This document shows, piece by piece, positions 23,242-36,551 of a stretch of DNA of 64,000 nt. This DNA is from Globodera rostochiensis (Eukaryota; Nematoda; Chromadorea; Rhabditida; Heteroderidae): the NCBI GenBank assembly GCA_018350325.1, contig JAEVLN010000007.1, positions 1,765,109 to 1,829,108 of the forward strand. Reading direction: 5' to 3'. The translations under genes and the position numbers were made by a program. Under the pieces are notes generated by a model that had not been told where the DNA came from, did no database searches, and saw only the letters and a list, made by a program, of their open reading frames with translations. How positions within the stretch are numbered: the stretch's first letter is position 1; each line of letters opens with the position of its first letter.

Positions 23242-24544
23242 ATGTCTCAACAAAACGGTTCTAGTCTAATAATGGAAGCTTTTTGTGGCACCACAGGGCC
23301 GTTTTGGGTAAGTGATGCTTCGGTCCAAAAATCTTGCAACATTTTTTCTTTGTATTGTACGTAGTTGACGGGCCAAAGCTATTAGATCAAAAATTTTGCT
23401 ATTTTTCAGGATCCCAAGACGCTTGAAAGTCCAACTTTGCCCCGTCTTTCGCCATGTCTTCAACATTCGTTGCTTGTATTTGTGCCGGCAATGTTCGTTT
23501 TCGTTGTTGCGGCACCGATCACCAAAATCCAACTGATGACGGGTCGTGACCAGCCACTTCCATGGACCTACCTTCTTTCGGCCAAATTTGTAAGCCTTTT
23601 TGGCACTTTTTCTATCCGTTATGAGTAAAATCCCTACCCATTTTTGGTGCATTTTGGGGCTAAACATCGAATTAGACATGATTGCTTTCCTTGTCCGATA
23701 CGATGATTAATTTGATCGAATTCGAACAAAATGTCGAAATATTTATTTTTATTTAGTTTAGTACATCAAATTTAACATTTTAGGTGAATTATGCCACTTT
23801 TATATATTTTCTTATTTGTTAGTTAAATGCCGAGACAATTCAGGCAATGATATGGGTGCTTGTTGCCGATGCCGTCTTCATTTTCTTGTTGGCCATTGTT
23901 GATGTGCTCATCTGGGAGTTGGTCAATCCTGTCGACTTTATCTATCCCATATTCATTTTAGCTTCTATGGTAAGGGGGGAACAAACACTAAACGATTTAA
24001 TAGTTTAAAAATTTTGAAAAAAAATTTCAGCTCGTTTTACGCAATCTAGTACGCGATTGTCGGTTGCATGGAAGGATTACATCAGGCCCAATATTCCTTT
24101 CTTGGCTTCTTTTTGGTGTTTGTGGGTTGCCCGAATTGTACGATTGGATTCTCACTGCAATGCATCCAAACGTCTGTCGTCAATAAAACATTTTAAAAAA
24201 TAATTTAAATATAAAGCAATTGGTGGTATATGTTAATTGCAGAAGTCGGTATTATGAAAAATTTATGATTTTCTGGATTAAAATTCAGTAAAATTAGGTA
24301 TCTTTTTTTTGCCTCCTCAACTATAAAATTTAGTTCAAAAGTAAATTATTCAGCAAAATATAAAAATTTTTGGAAGTTAAAATTTGTTAAGGAATTTGAA
24401 AAGGATCGAATCCCGCGATACATTGCCTTCTTGATTTGGTTTCCGGGCGTCGTCACACAAATTGTCCTCTTTTCATTTGCCGACACGCCAGCTCCGAACC
24501 GATATGATCGTCTGGACCGACAGATTTCGAATGTTTCTCGCTGA
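23242..24544 (+). CDS. Isolated TMD0 domain of an ABCC/MRP transporter
   Basis: Five exons, all phase 0: 23242-23307, 23410-23589, 23823-23969, 24031-24171, 24377-24544; 233 residues. The order of motifs follows the N-terminal TMD0 of multidrug resistance proteins: FCGTTGPFWD, a P-x-L-x-x-CLQHSLLVFVP segment, then four more hydrophobic segments. The last is IAFLIWFPGVVTQIVLFSF followed by ADTPAP, where MRPs have the FSD/FAD motif before the first ABC core. Full MRPs have about 1,500 residues. Here a TGA follows at once, and the next gene starts 1.2 kb downstream. No ABC core or ATPase exons are visible. It is therefore a truncated gene, a pseudogene, or a free-standing TMD0. Confidence 0.7.
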
Positions 24545-25773
24545 GTTAAACTATTTTTGAGAAATTTGAAAATAAATATTTGACATTCCATAAAATACTT
24601 TGCCATTTTGTTTTACAATTTAAATGTTTTAAGTATTATTTGAATATAAATGTTACGATTTTTCTTTTGAAAAAAGAGGATTTCAAATTTTACTATAGTA
24701 ATAAAATTCGAATTTTACTAAATAGGAAAATTCGAATAATCCTAATATCAAAAGCAGACACAACTTGCGTTGAAAAATAAAGTTCAGAGATTATTCACTG
24801 TTTTCCACTGGAGAGTGCACATTCGTATCCATCTGGTGCTTGTTTTTGTTTACTATATGTGTAAGTCCAAAACCCCCAGTGCTATTGCCACTTTCTAAAT
24901 GTAAATAGAATGTCTTTAATTTATCAGAACATTTTAAATAAATTTAATAATGGCATCACTAGCCGGTCTGGGTTCGGTTCTCCCAAAATGGGACGAGTAC
25001 CGACTCGCTCCTCCTTTCAGAAGTTTTTTCATTATAACTTCTTTCAATTCTACGAAAAAATTTGAAAGGGGAACGTGATATTTTAACCCCCAAGATGCAC
25101 CCTCCTAAAATGACTTCTTTGTCAAAAAATGCACCCCTAAAAAATCCGGTTTTTAGATATGTATGTATTTCTACAAAAAAAAAAATCGAACATTTTAAGC
25201 ACATTTTAGTCGGTGATTCTTTTCCCGCTTCTCTCTCTATCCCATCGTGATTTCATTTCCTTCATTTTTCTTACCTATGCCCTCCAGTATTGTTGTTGTT
25301 TTTCGCTCCTCCATTATTTCACTCTCCCCGCAGTGGAGGGTTAAAAGAGAAATGAAAGGCAGGAAAAGAAGAGCGAAGCCACGCCATCTTTCATCATTCA
25401 ATTCATCTTTGATGTCTTAATTTTGCAATAAATTTTTTTTTGAATGTTTCGTTTGTTTTTGTGCGGAGTTTTTTTTTCCATAAATGTCCAGGTATGTATG
25501 CCCGATTGTAAGACATTTCCTACTATTGTGTCCAGGGCCGTAGTCAGAAAAAAATGTTGGGAGTGGGAATTTGTTAATCTGAGCGCTGGCGCTCAGATGG
25601 CTTTCCCATCTGCCCTTCCCCCCCCCCCCTCCCTGGTACCCTGGTTGTCTAAAAATGCCTGTTTTATGCCATTCAAAAACGTGTGTTCGACATTACTGTG
25701 CCAATAAAATGGCGTGTGAATTTAGATTTCTTAATACACATATTGCTATTATTGGAGTTTCTAACAACAGGAA
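24545..25773. other. Intergenic between MRP-TMD0 gene and unc-84
   Basis: AT-rich with T-runs. A GGGCCGTAGTCAGAAAAAAATGTTGGGAG fragment at about 25,535 belongs to the CGTAGCCAGG repeat family and is followed by a C-run. There is no credible ABC-transporter exon. Confidence 0.45.
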
Positions 25774-28700
25774 ATGAGCGCAGTGTTTGACTCCTTCCGA
25801 AGGAGGATGTAAGCTTTCCAAATTGTTAGAATTAATGAAGATTTTCGAATTATTCCTCGAATTCAAAAGATTCTTCAGGAGCTTTTCGCCAAGTCCATCA
25901 AGTTCAAGAACGCCTACACCGGTAAAACGGGCCGGCTCAACAACATCCAGACTTTCTAAGGAAGAAATCGACGAAATTCTCGACAGGTTACTTAGATTTG
26001 GACAAAATAAGATTTTCAACTAACGATTCATGATCTCGGGTCGGGCGCGTTCGTGGAGAGTACCCGGTCTCCGACTAACCAAAAAAACACATCGATAGAA
26101 ACACGGTTGCGCACTTAACCTGCTTAACCTGAAATATGGCTCGTTTGTTGTTGTTTTTATTTGGTGAAGTGAGAGTTGACAAATATGGGTCCCACCCAAC
26201 TCATCCGTGGAAACAAATTGCCTCAACTTTAACCGATTTAGCAAGTCTTAACGCCACTTGAAAGATCTCGAAGAGTTGAAGCTAACCTTACGGCTGGACA
26301 AATTGCAAAGATATTATTGCCTTGCACTTGATAAAATTTAAAAATCTGGTGCTTTTCTGTTATAACTTTTTTGATACCTATTTGTCCAATCACAAAGCCT
26401 TAACTTAATAACTTAATGTTTGCTTCAACTCTTCGAGATCTTTAGATTGCTTTAAGATTTTCTGAATCGGTTAAGGTTGAAGCAAGTTATATGCTCCATC
26501 AAGGGCGTAGCCAGGGGGGGGGGCGTGGGGCCCGGCCCCCCCCCCCCCCCAAAGGGGGGACCCTTTTGTTTTTCAAAATTTTGTAATACACCCCTAAGAA
26601 TCGACTTTTGGATAGGCCCCCCCCCAAAAAAATTCCTGGCTACGCCCTTGTGCTCCATGGATGAGTTCGGTTTACTCCGACAAATATTTTCTCATCAATT
26701 TTTCAGTCCCTATGAGACTAAGTACACGTATTCCGACTCGGCCGCTTACAAACCCCACATTGGGTCCCGCGACTATGTCCACCCACGGCTCTGTCGTCGT
26801 CTTACCAGTCAGTCGACGTCGCCATTGGCACCGGGCACTTCAGGAACATTGCCGCCAAATGGAGCCGGATGGCAATGGCACAATTGGTATTTTGTGAGGC
26901 TCTCGAAAACAAATTTTTTCTTATATTAAATTTACCTACCTAGCCGCTTCTTTTTATTTTTTTTAAAAGGATTTGAGTTAGTGTTGTCATTTAAAATTAA
27001 GGCAACGTGAAAAATGGACATGGGCTCAGCTGTTGATTTACATCGCGCAATTTTTAACGATATTCACGTACACTGCCGTTCAATATTCACTGAACCGAGG
27101 TATGTTTTTTGAAAAAATTAAAACGAGGGCAAATTGGTGTACGGACAGTTCGGCAGTGGGTGGTATGTTTAAAACACTATAACTTTTCTCTAAACTAACG
27201 AATAAACTTGATACCATTTGAAAACATGTGATTAACTTAATAGCTACTAATTCAAAGAAATAGATTAAATAATCTGAAACGAAAAAGTTATCTGGCCAAA
27301 TATGTGAAAATAGGAGTTTTTTAAAACTCATTTGGCAATAACATTTCTTAATATTTTTTTCTTTACATTTATAATCTAAGCATTTAGAGCTTCATAAAAA
27401 TATTATCGGATTAGTTGGGTGACGTTTCTAGCGCGCCTGCTGCCGAATCATCAGAGCGTCAAACCCACGAGGACAAATTATGGCTAAATGTTTTTTTCCA
27501 ACAGTTTACTACGCAACGCGCTACATTTTCACTAGTGCCGTTTGGTACGTCATGAAATACTTTGTTCTTTGGCCAATTTTGGCGCCGTATTATGCTGCAC
27601 TCAGCTACTACAACAAGGCCCGCTTTGTGAGTTTTGGTTTTTAAGTGTTTCCAATTTGGTGGGTCTCACCATCCAACGCAACTCATCAACTTCCATTTGA
27701 ACCCTTGTGCGTAACTCTCTTCAAAATGAAAAAAACAAGTGTAATTAGTATCCTTTGAAAGCTCTAAATGTGACGAATAAAATAAACTGAAATTTAAAAG
27801 TTTTCATTTTTTTGGTGGCAAAATTTTTTGTCACGAAGAAGTGAATTTTTATGGGTGCATTTTTTGAAATTTTGAAAAAGTCGATCCTTAGGGGTGTGTT
27901 TTCGTTTTTATTGCAGGAATTATTTGAAAAAAGGGCGAAATATGGAAAAAAATATGGAATATGGATAAAAATCGTGAAATTGGAATACGCCGTTCCGAGT
28001 GCGCGAAAAAAATATGGATTTCCATATAAATCGCGGCCCTACGTATAAGACAGAATTCTGGAAAAAACTGAAATTTTATGAGCTTTTTTTATTCGAAATT
28101 TGCACAGGTTTGGCGCACAACACACAATGTGTGGTCGTTGATCAGTTGGACATTTGGCTGGCTGACCGGCCAAACGCAGCAGCAGCGCTACGGGGTGCCT
28201 CAGCCGGATGCAGGCGTGGGCTTTGGCGTTCGCACTCGCGGAATGGCACGCCGTGAGCAGGAGATTTTACCACCTGTTGGCACGGAATCTACGATCACAA
28301 AGTGCTCATATTTACTGTGAATATGTGCGATTATCCATTTATATTTTATTAAAATGTTTGTAATGTTTTCCATACTGCGGGATTTCTTTTTTGTTTTGGG
28401 TTTTTTCTGAATGCGTTCATTGACAGATAGGTTTATTTAACATTTAAGGTATCCGCACTCTGTGAAATCGTTGTTCTACCCGCTGTTGCTGCTCCTGCTT
28501 CTCTTTGCCGGTTACACACTCTACGGCGACCGACGCATTCGGATGGCACACGAGCCGGTTGAGGTGGAGCAAATCCATGGAAAGCCTGATCAGCAATTGT
28601 TGAAGAAGACGCAACGTGAGCAAAATTGTTTTGGTTAGACAAATCATCAAGAATTGGCGTTCCGAATAAAAAAATCATACCGGCCCCACCGTTAAAAAGT

Positions 28701-31700
28701 TTGAAGTTTTATAACTCTTCTTCAAACAATATTGGTGCCATTAGAAAGCTCTTAATATGTTCAACTAGGTGTTTGGACAAAGTTAAGAAAGTTGTACGAG
28801 GAAAAGTTCGAAAAAAACTGAAAACTCAGACTTTAGCAGTTTTGCTAAAACACTTTATTGGCAATGTTGCGAACCGCTTGAACCCTGTTCAAACATTTAT
28901 TAAGTCATTTTTTATGTTTTATGATTTCGATAAAGCCTTTCTAGCTTCCGATGAACTTCATCAGGCACATTTGGCCAATCCCAGCACCCCAAAAACTGCC
29001 ATTGTTATGGACCAGCCACAACTGCATCTTCGTTTGCCAAAGCCAGCTTTGCCAAAAGCAGCCGATGAGGCTGTTCACCAGCTCGAGAACACAACACATA
29101 ATGCTTTCGCCAGCTTTGTCGAGGGAATCTCACTTGCCGGGCAGTCATTACTGGAACTGATCGGTGATTTGTATTAATGTATTGATCAACACAAGTGGAA
29201 AAATTTGATCAAAATTTATTTTACACCAAAATTCTTGGTTTTAAAAGAACGAGCTTTTTTTTGTTGGAATTACTTTACTTGAATTGTCTCAAATTTTGTT
29301 TTTACAGTTGACACCTTTGTTGGCACATATGAACTGCTGAAGCGAATTTTTTTCGTCATCGGTATCGGTATTTGTCATTTTAGGGCTAGGAGAAACTCGG
29401 ATACGACGACACAAAGTGACACCATTTGGTCAAATACCTAAACTGGATAAAAGTGTTGATGTGCTGTTAAATTATTTGGCGGTGTCATCTCCAAAAAACG
29501 GCTTGGACTCTGTCTGGACAGTTCAACCTAAATTGTTGGATGTCGGTTTTTATCCGATTTTGTCCTAATCCCAGCCATCGTGTTTATCATTCCTCATTGT
29601 AATGTCAATGTTTTTTCAGTCAGTATGCCTATCAAATTTGCGAAAACTTTGGCCCATTTTGCACGGACTGTGGTTTTGTCAATTTGGGCTTCGCTTCGTT
29701 GGATGGTGGAAAGACTTGGTAGAATAAGATTTTTTTTTAAATCCATTTCAATGCAAAGAAAAGTTGACAATTTAGCCGAACTCCCATACACTTTGACGTC
29801 GTCTTTGAAGCAAGCTGTTCAATTGGGAATTAAAAACATTTCGACTGGGACCAAAGCGTTCGGACATGATGTGTCCATAAAGGGTAGGTGTTTGTGTTGC
29901 TTAGGAGAAATTGAAAATTTATGTTACAGCGTTTTTATATCTGTCTATGACTATAAAACCCGTGTTGCATTTCAGTCACCGAATGGAAAGCTTGGCTGAG
30001 CAATGCAATTTATGAACATTTTGTCTCCATTTGGCGTGCTCTTCGTTGGGTGGTGTTCCAGTTTGGCCACACTGTGTTTGTTGCGTTCGATGTCATTGGT
30101 TATGCGGCACAGAAAAGTCAGTATTGAGAGAACGGATTAACTTTTTTGCCCAATTTTTCCCAATAATTTAACACCATTTTGTTTGTAGTAAAAAAAAATT
30201 TTAACATTTAAACAAGAGTGTGTTTTATTCTGACCTTTTTAAGCTCTTGATGGCTGCATTTATGCAAAGAATACGACTGTCGCTACATTGGACTGGCTCA
30301 TTGCTAAGGGTGCGTAAATTCTCTCTCATTTATTTTATTTTCTTTACACAAAATTAAGTCGGGGGCAGCATTTTCTACGCGAGAGACAATGTTGTCCATT
30401 TTTTCTGGTCCATCGGTGGGAAAAGTGCGTTTTTTTGTTGTCATTTTCGACCAGTCTAAGTTGTAGAATTGAATTTTCCAAAAGAATCTAAGTTTTTTCA
30501 CGGTCACACTATTGTTTCTTTTTTAGGTTAGTTAAGAAACAACAAAAAAAAATATTTGTAAAATTAAGTCGTGAGAGCGTTTATCTTCGTACGGGACACT
30601 GTTGCCAATTTCTTCTTGACAACGTTTGGAAAAGGTGCGTTTTTTTTATTTCAACTATCATGTGTGATACAAAAAATTTTTAAACAAACATGTTAAAATC
30701 TTCAAAAACCTCGCAATCTTCTTTTTTTAAATCTCAATAAAAATAGAAGTAAATTATAGTAAGCTTTTTAACAAAACCACGAAACAAAAAACTACTGTTA
30801 AGTGATTGATGGCTGCATTTCTGCAAAACATATGATTGTCTCTTCATTGGACTGGCTCATGACTAAGGGTGCGTAAATGTACCAATTTTAATTACAAATT
30901 TGTTGTTTTTAAATTCAGTTAGCAGCACCATTTTCTTCGTGAGAGACACTGTCGTCCATTTCTTCCGGTCAACTTTTGAGAAAAGTGAGTGCTTTTTTTT
31001 GTAAATCATAATTATTTTATTAGCTTTAATTTGTCGGGTAAATGTGTCAGCTGTTAATGGTTCGCGGGGGGGGGGGAGCTGGCTCGTAGCTAGAAAAAAA
31101 ATTTCGGGAGGGGTAATTTAGCCATCTGAGCGCTGGCGTTCCCGTTTAACTTTTAATAAGAAACGTTTTTGTTCCGTTGGGGTGGATAGCAGCATTCTGA
31201 ATATCTTGTCCTTGTCAGGACAACCTAATTAGTGATTTCGGCCGCTTTTGGCTCATTAGGAGTTTTGTCCGTTAGTGATTTTGTCCTAGCGTGATCTTGA
31301 GTCTGAATAGAGCATTTTTGTGATTATTTATTTTATTTTTTAGTTTTCACTGTTATCAGTGTTCTTTTCGGCTCAATCGCACATTTCTTTACATCAATTT
31401 ACAACGCAATGGCCAGCTTCCTGCAAAACATTTGGAATTATATGCAGCCTTCAAAAATAGCAACAAAGGTGGAGGACACACTGAAAGAAGCTAAGGCAAG
31501 TTTTTTTAATAAAATAATTGAGATTAAAAACATAAACATTTTAATTACTGTATTTCTTTTTATAGGAGGAAGTTGTTCCGTTGTATGACGACCACCCATT
31601 GGTCCAGCACTTTAATCGCATTTTAACTGTAACATTGGCTGAGGAGCACCGCTCAATTGAGAAACGACTTCGCGAATGGGCTGAACTGCAAGCCACAACG

Positions 31701-34051
31701 CCATCGGTAGTAGGGGAGAAGCAGCATTTAATTTGTTCATTAAATACTCGAATTAATCTGATTAGATTTTAGAGGGGTTTCCAGATTCATTCGTTTCGTT
31801 GTGATATTCGTTATTTTATTATATAATTTATATTATTTATTGCCCTACAGCCGTCGCCAGTATCTAATGATGGAAAAGAGCTGGAGGACAATTTGCGTAA
31901 TGAGCTCGACCTGAAAATGCGCAACGAAAAGGAGGAGCTTAGCAAAACTGTAAACAAATTCGAGGAACAAATATTGCAGGTGGCTCAATTGAAAATGCTT
32001 GGACTTAACATATGTTAAATGTGCTCCATTTTTAAAGAAAATTCGGCTAATCATTGAACAAATGCGCTCACAAAAGGACACTTTGGAGCAGGAAATTGAT
32101 GAGATGCGAAAGACGCAGTTGGAGCTGAAGAACAATGCGGAACAGAGCGCCTCACCGTTGTTGAAGAAGGAAAAGATCACCCAACAGGAAAAAGACGGGC
32201 GAACCGAAACAATCAAAGTGAATTAGAGGGGGTGTGGGTTGGGGGCGGAGGTACTTTTCGGTTTTGGGCCCAAATTTAACAAAAAGCTAAATTCTGAGAG
32301 GTGTACTCGGCGGTTATTGAGGTCGCTGATTACGAACGAATATGTGCCATATCATATGATTTTATCTAATCTATGATTTCAACATTATGATTTTTCGAAA
32401 ACAAATAAAGTGTAGTTTCAAATTCGGTAAAAAGGTGTTTCTAAGGGTATTTGGGGGCGCAGATTCCGAATCTGGCCTTATTTTTGACCGATTTCAAACC
32501 CCGGAGTAGTTAAAACAACAAATCGATTTTTTGAAAAAATTGAATTTTTGAAAATTGTTCGGATTCGCATTCCGAATTGCTCGAAATGGATGTCAGAAAC
32601 GGATTATACGCCCTTTAAAATTCGAATTTGGGCCCAAAACCGAAAAGTACCCGGGCGGGAAGAGTTCCTCAAAGTTTGGTGGGATGAGAAATCCATCCGA
32701 CTCAACATAAATCTCAAATGTTCAACAAACAAAAAAAAAAGGAGTCGACGGTGTTGTTGGCGCACAAGAAGCAGCTTGAGCAATATGATGAACGTTCACT
32801 GTTGGTGAAGGTGCGCAACTTGGTCAAGGAGGAATTGCGACGATATGATGCGGACCGCACTGGTCTTCCCGACTATGCGCTGGAAAGTTCTGGTGTGGAA
32901 ATTCAAATAACAATGAATATATATGTTCACGTTAATAAAATCAATTGTTTTATTCTACTTTGTCTATTAAATAATTAAAGAATTGCGCCAAGTTCAGGTG
33001 GGTCAGTGCTCAGCACTCGCTGCACCGTTAAATACGATGAACGTTCGCGCGTTCAAAAATTGTTTGGCATTCCGTTGTGGCATCTCACCTACTCACCCAG
33101 ATCCGTCATACAGGTGGGATACAGGGATGGCATGCATTCATCGTTGGAAATTAATTAAATTCTTAATGTTCATTATATTAATTTAAGCGAACAGGCAATG
33201 GTGTGTCGGCTGGTGAATGTTGGGCTTACTACGGTGGCCATGGCTATTTGACCATTGGGTTGTCCAAAGTACAGTCACCAATATATTTTCATTAAAATAC
33301 TTGAATTCAAACTAAAGCAGTAATTTTTTTACTGCTGCTCATTAATCGTTTCATTTTCAAACTTAATTAATTTTTTGTGCGTTTGTTAGCGTATTAATGT
33401 GACCGCTGTGTCGTACGAGCATTTGCCGGTTGAGTTATCGCCCGAGGGACACATTCGGTCTGCTCCACGCAATTTCTTTGTTTGGGTAGGTTATATGCTA
33501 ATAAAAGCCCAAATTGGTGGCAAATAATAAAAAATTATTTGTAAATAATCTTCGTCTAGGCTTTTTAATGAAAAGTCTCGCATTTTTAACAGAGCTACCA
33601 GGACATAGACAATTTGGACACACGATTTTTGCTTGGGAATTTTACTTATGATGCGGAAGGAGGCGATCCATTGCAAATGTTCCCGATTCAGGTGTATCCA
33701 ACTAACTGATAAACATATAAAATTAATCAGTGTTTCATATTTTCCAAAAAAAATTTCAGCATTGGGACCCTCGTGGCACGCAAATTGTTGAGCTAGAAAC
33801 ATTGAGCAATTGGGGTGCGCATGTCACCTGTTTGTACCGGTTCAGAGTGCACGGAGAATCGGGAAAGGTGGGACCACTGTTTCGAGGCTAAGAAATACCG
33901 ATCGTTCCTGTTCTGATCACACGCTCAAATTTTTTTTTTCTTCCAATAATCTGTTCAGAAGATTCCGGAGGTGTCAGCGGCTGGATTGTCTTCGTTTGAC
34001 CCTAAACTAAAGTCGAGCTCTGTCGGAGCACACAAAGGACATGGTGGATGA
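25774..34051 (+). CDS. unc-84: UNC-84-type SUN-domain inner nuclear membrane protein
   Basis: 29 exons join in perfect phase to about 1,133 residues, matching C. elegans UNC-84 (about 1,110). Exon spans include 25774-25808, 25879-25986, 26707-26893, 26982-27099, 27505-27626, 28108-28301, 28449-28615, 28945-29163, 29308-29361 and so on to 33959-34051. The nucleoplasmic N-terminus has [29 protein letters not shown] and [10 protein letters not shown]. The main membrane span ([19 protein letters not shown]) is at about residues 262-280. A perinuclear segment of short repeated exons follows, then a coiled coil (about 740-920) and the SUN domain (about 925-1,115: [54 protein letters not shown]). 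SUN trimers bind KASH proteins to tie the nucleus to the cytoskeleton. The intron after 31,495 uses a consensus GC donor (AAG|GCAAGT). Confidence 0.95.
26500..26650. mobile_element. hAT-like MITE in unc-84 intron 2, TSD TGCTCCAT
   Basis: Perfect ends CAAGGGCGTAGCCAGG and CCTGGCTACGCCCTTG surround G/C runs. They are flanked by TGCTCCAT (26,492-26,499 and 26,651-26,658). The intron also holds fold-back arms with the AAAGTTATGGC-type core (26,260-26,490). Confidence 0.85.
30244..30984 (+). repeat. Five 66-nt phase-1 exons in tandem within unc-84
   Basis: Exons 14-18 (30244-30309, 30359-30424, 30569-30634, 30803-30868, 30919-30984) are each exactly 66 nt and begin and end in phase 1. Two types alternate. 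Type A has DGCI-AK...LDWL-KG, and type B has IF-(V/A)RD-V-FF. The order is A-B-B-A-B. Exons A1/B1 and A2/B2, with their introns, look like a duplicated pair. Confidence 0.85.
32249..32652. mobile_element. Fold-back element in unc-84 intron before SUN-proximal exon
   Basis: Ends GGTACTTTTCGGTTTTGGGC and GCCCAAAACCGAAAAGTACC are perfect inverses, with further inverted blocks inside (GATTCCGAATCTGGCC). It is related to the palindrome at 63,198-63,652. The target duplication is unclear. Confidence 0.65.
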
Positions 34052-34799
34052 GTGTGCTTTTCGAAGCCCTTTTCTTGAAAGAAATATTTTCATATTTGTA
34101 TTCCATCGCATTTTTGCGCATGGAACTTTTTGAAAATTAACATAATTTTATATGTTAATAAAATTTAATTTTTCATGATTAACCCGTGTTTCAAATGCTC
34201 CTATTGTTATTTTTTTACTTTTGACATTATTTGCAACCAGACTTATTCTTTCTCCCCTTTGGTTGGAATCGTAGAAAATTGTATCAGGAATTCTACTTTT
34301 TTGTGTATGATCTTAAGAAAAACAAAAGAAAAATTACAAATTTCCCTATATTCCATTTGTTCACAATTTACTGTTAAAGCCAATCAGAGTCTTTAGGGGG
34401 GATGGTATTACTTATTAGCCCCTTCCCCTTTTTTTATTTAAACATTAATTTAAGATAGTGAGTAAAAGACACACGATTTGGATGGATTATGGTGGTCTGA
34501 TTTTTGCCTAGAAGCGTTGAACAAATAATGCACAAAATATCCTTTGGGATGAGCTTACAAATAGATATGAGCTTTCTTATTGGCTTCAGTGATCCGGCAA
34601 TTGGTCTCCACACACATTGTTCCTTATTTTACAATTTATCCTACCTTTGAAACAATAGTTCAACAAATAACTTTGCTAAATTGAATGCACAGAGATGCAC
34701 CACTCAACAACTTCGGATTTTATCCATTAAAAATATTGTCTTTTCATTAAAGTTCGAATTGTTTTATTCATAAATTGGAATTTTTGACCTAATAGTAAG
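34052..34799. other. Intergenic unc-84 / SPRYD7
   Basis: AT-rich, with likely 3' end signals (AATAAAA at about 34,155). No other feature is recognised. Confidence 0.4.
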
Positions 34800-36208
34800 A
34801 TGTTACCTAGCGGCTGCTTCCCATTCCGAGCATGTCTCGACTGCATTCAGGGACCAAGTTTGACGGCCACACAAAGCTATGCCCAGTTGAGAGAGGACAT
34901 GCGAATTGCACGGCTTGACCGCAACCATATGGGTGGGTTCGGTTGTTTTGTTGGTCGTGGTCACTCTCAGAAAAGTCGTGGTCACTCTCTCAAAAAAATT
35001 CATTCAATTTTTTGTATTTTTAAATTTTTTTTGGGTCAAACTAATCAAATTGCTTTTTTCTAACTTTGATTCTGCTTGGTTCGTAAAAACAAAAATTGGA
35101 GTGATTTCAGGTGACGATGTTGTGTTGCTGAAGGAGGACACACGCATTTGCGGATCCGGTGGAGTTTTGGGTAAATTGCGAAAAATTGAATGTTTTGGAG
35201 GAGTTAAAAATTTGATCTTCCCCTTAAGGCAACGTGCCACTTCTTCAGAACAAGTCCTACTTCCAGGTGCACATTCAACAATCGGGTGCAAATCAAATTT
35301 CGACAAAAAAAAAGATCAATTATTGCTGCAGGCACTTGGGCCGTTGGATTGGGCACTCGTAAAACGGAGCTTTCAAAGACGCCAATGTTGGCCAAAGTTT
35401 GGATGTTGAGGGACGACGGCACAATAGTGATGGACGAACAATCTGTTGGAAAGGTGGAGGAGACAATCGGAGAGGGCGAAACAATTGTAAGTTAATCAAC
35501 AATTCCATAGTTCACTAACATATTGGCCTAAAAATCCCTGTTTTGCCCTTTTTGAGAATAAATCCCCATTTCGCCGTTTTTGCGTTTTTAGACCCTATTT
35601 TGGCACTTTTGCCCAAAAAATAAAAACGAAAAATATCCCCCTAAAAATCAAATTTTTTTCAAAAATGCATCCTTAAAAAAAGGTTTCTTGGGCAAAAAAT
35701 CCACCCCCCAAAGATCCACATTTTCTCTAAAATTTTTAATTTGATATTTTTTATAAAATTTTCTAAAAATGTGAGAAATAGTACATTTATAATTGTTAGA
35801 GGAAAATTAATAAAGATAGACGAATTTTGAAGGGTTTTACGCAAAAATTGACTGGATTTGGTCAGTTTTAGCACCTTTTTAGTCCCTAATATATGTCCCT
35901 ATTTCACGTTTTTAGTCCCTAAAAATCCGAGCTCTACTTATTACATATTGTATTTGTAAAAGAAAAGATAAAATGTTTTTATTTTCTAATTCCAGGGCGT
36001 CGCATTTGACCACGTTGAGTTGAGCTTCTACAAAGGCGAAGTGCCAATCTGGAATGGCACAATCAAGTCCGTTGTTGGCCAAGTGTTTTATCCGTGTTTG
36101 TTCGTGGACGACAACGCAATTTTGGATGTGCGCTTCAATGCTGCCAAATTCAGTCCAAAAGCGCCATTTGGATATCAGGAGATTATCGCTGAACAAACAC
36201 TGCTTTAA
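34800..36208 (+). CDS. SPRYD7 orthologue (SPRY-domain protein 7)
   Basis: Five exons (34800-34932, 35111-35170, 35229-35285, 35332-35486, 35996-36208) give 205 residues, against about 196 in vertebrates. Landmarks match SPRYD7 along its length: LDRNHMGDDVVLLKEDTRIC, GSGG, PLLQNKSYFQVHIQQSG, WAVGLGTRKTEL, MLRDDGTI, FDHVELSFY, YPCLFVDDNAILDVRF, PFGYQEI and a C-terminal EQTLL. The protein is a single SPRY beta-sandwich with no known catalytic role, probably a cytosolic binding module. The long fourth intron (35,487-35,995) contains a repeat whose right end reads CCGAGCTCTA at about 35,925-35,935. It sits head to tail between unc-84 and ALG8. Confidence 0.93.
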
Positions 36209-36551
36209 ATTAAGAACAACTTTTGCTAATTGACATATATACCAAATTTAAATATTAATTAATGATAATTGATTTCTTGTCAATGTGTGTAGGCAGAACT
36301 GACATTACAATGATGATGAATACATATATATGTGCACATGTCTGTATCAACCATTTTTCCAACAGAGAATTAAGAATTTAAACGAATTTCAATATATATA
36401 CATAAATTTTTTTAACAAATTAAAAGTAGTTTCAAAGGACAATGATTGTCGTTAAATAATATTTTATCTTATAAACCGGGCCATTTCTTTGTAAATTTTG
36501 TCGTGTAGAGTGGCCTATAATTAGTAGGTTGCACAAATTTTTTTTTAGCCC

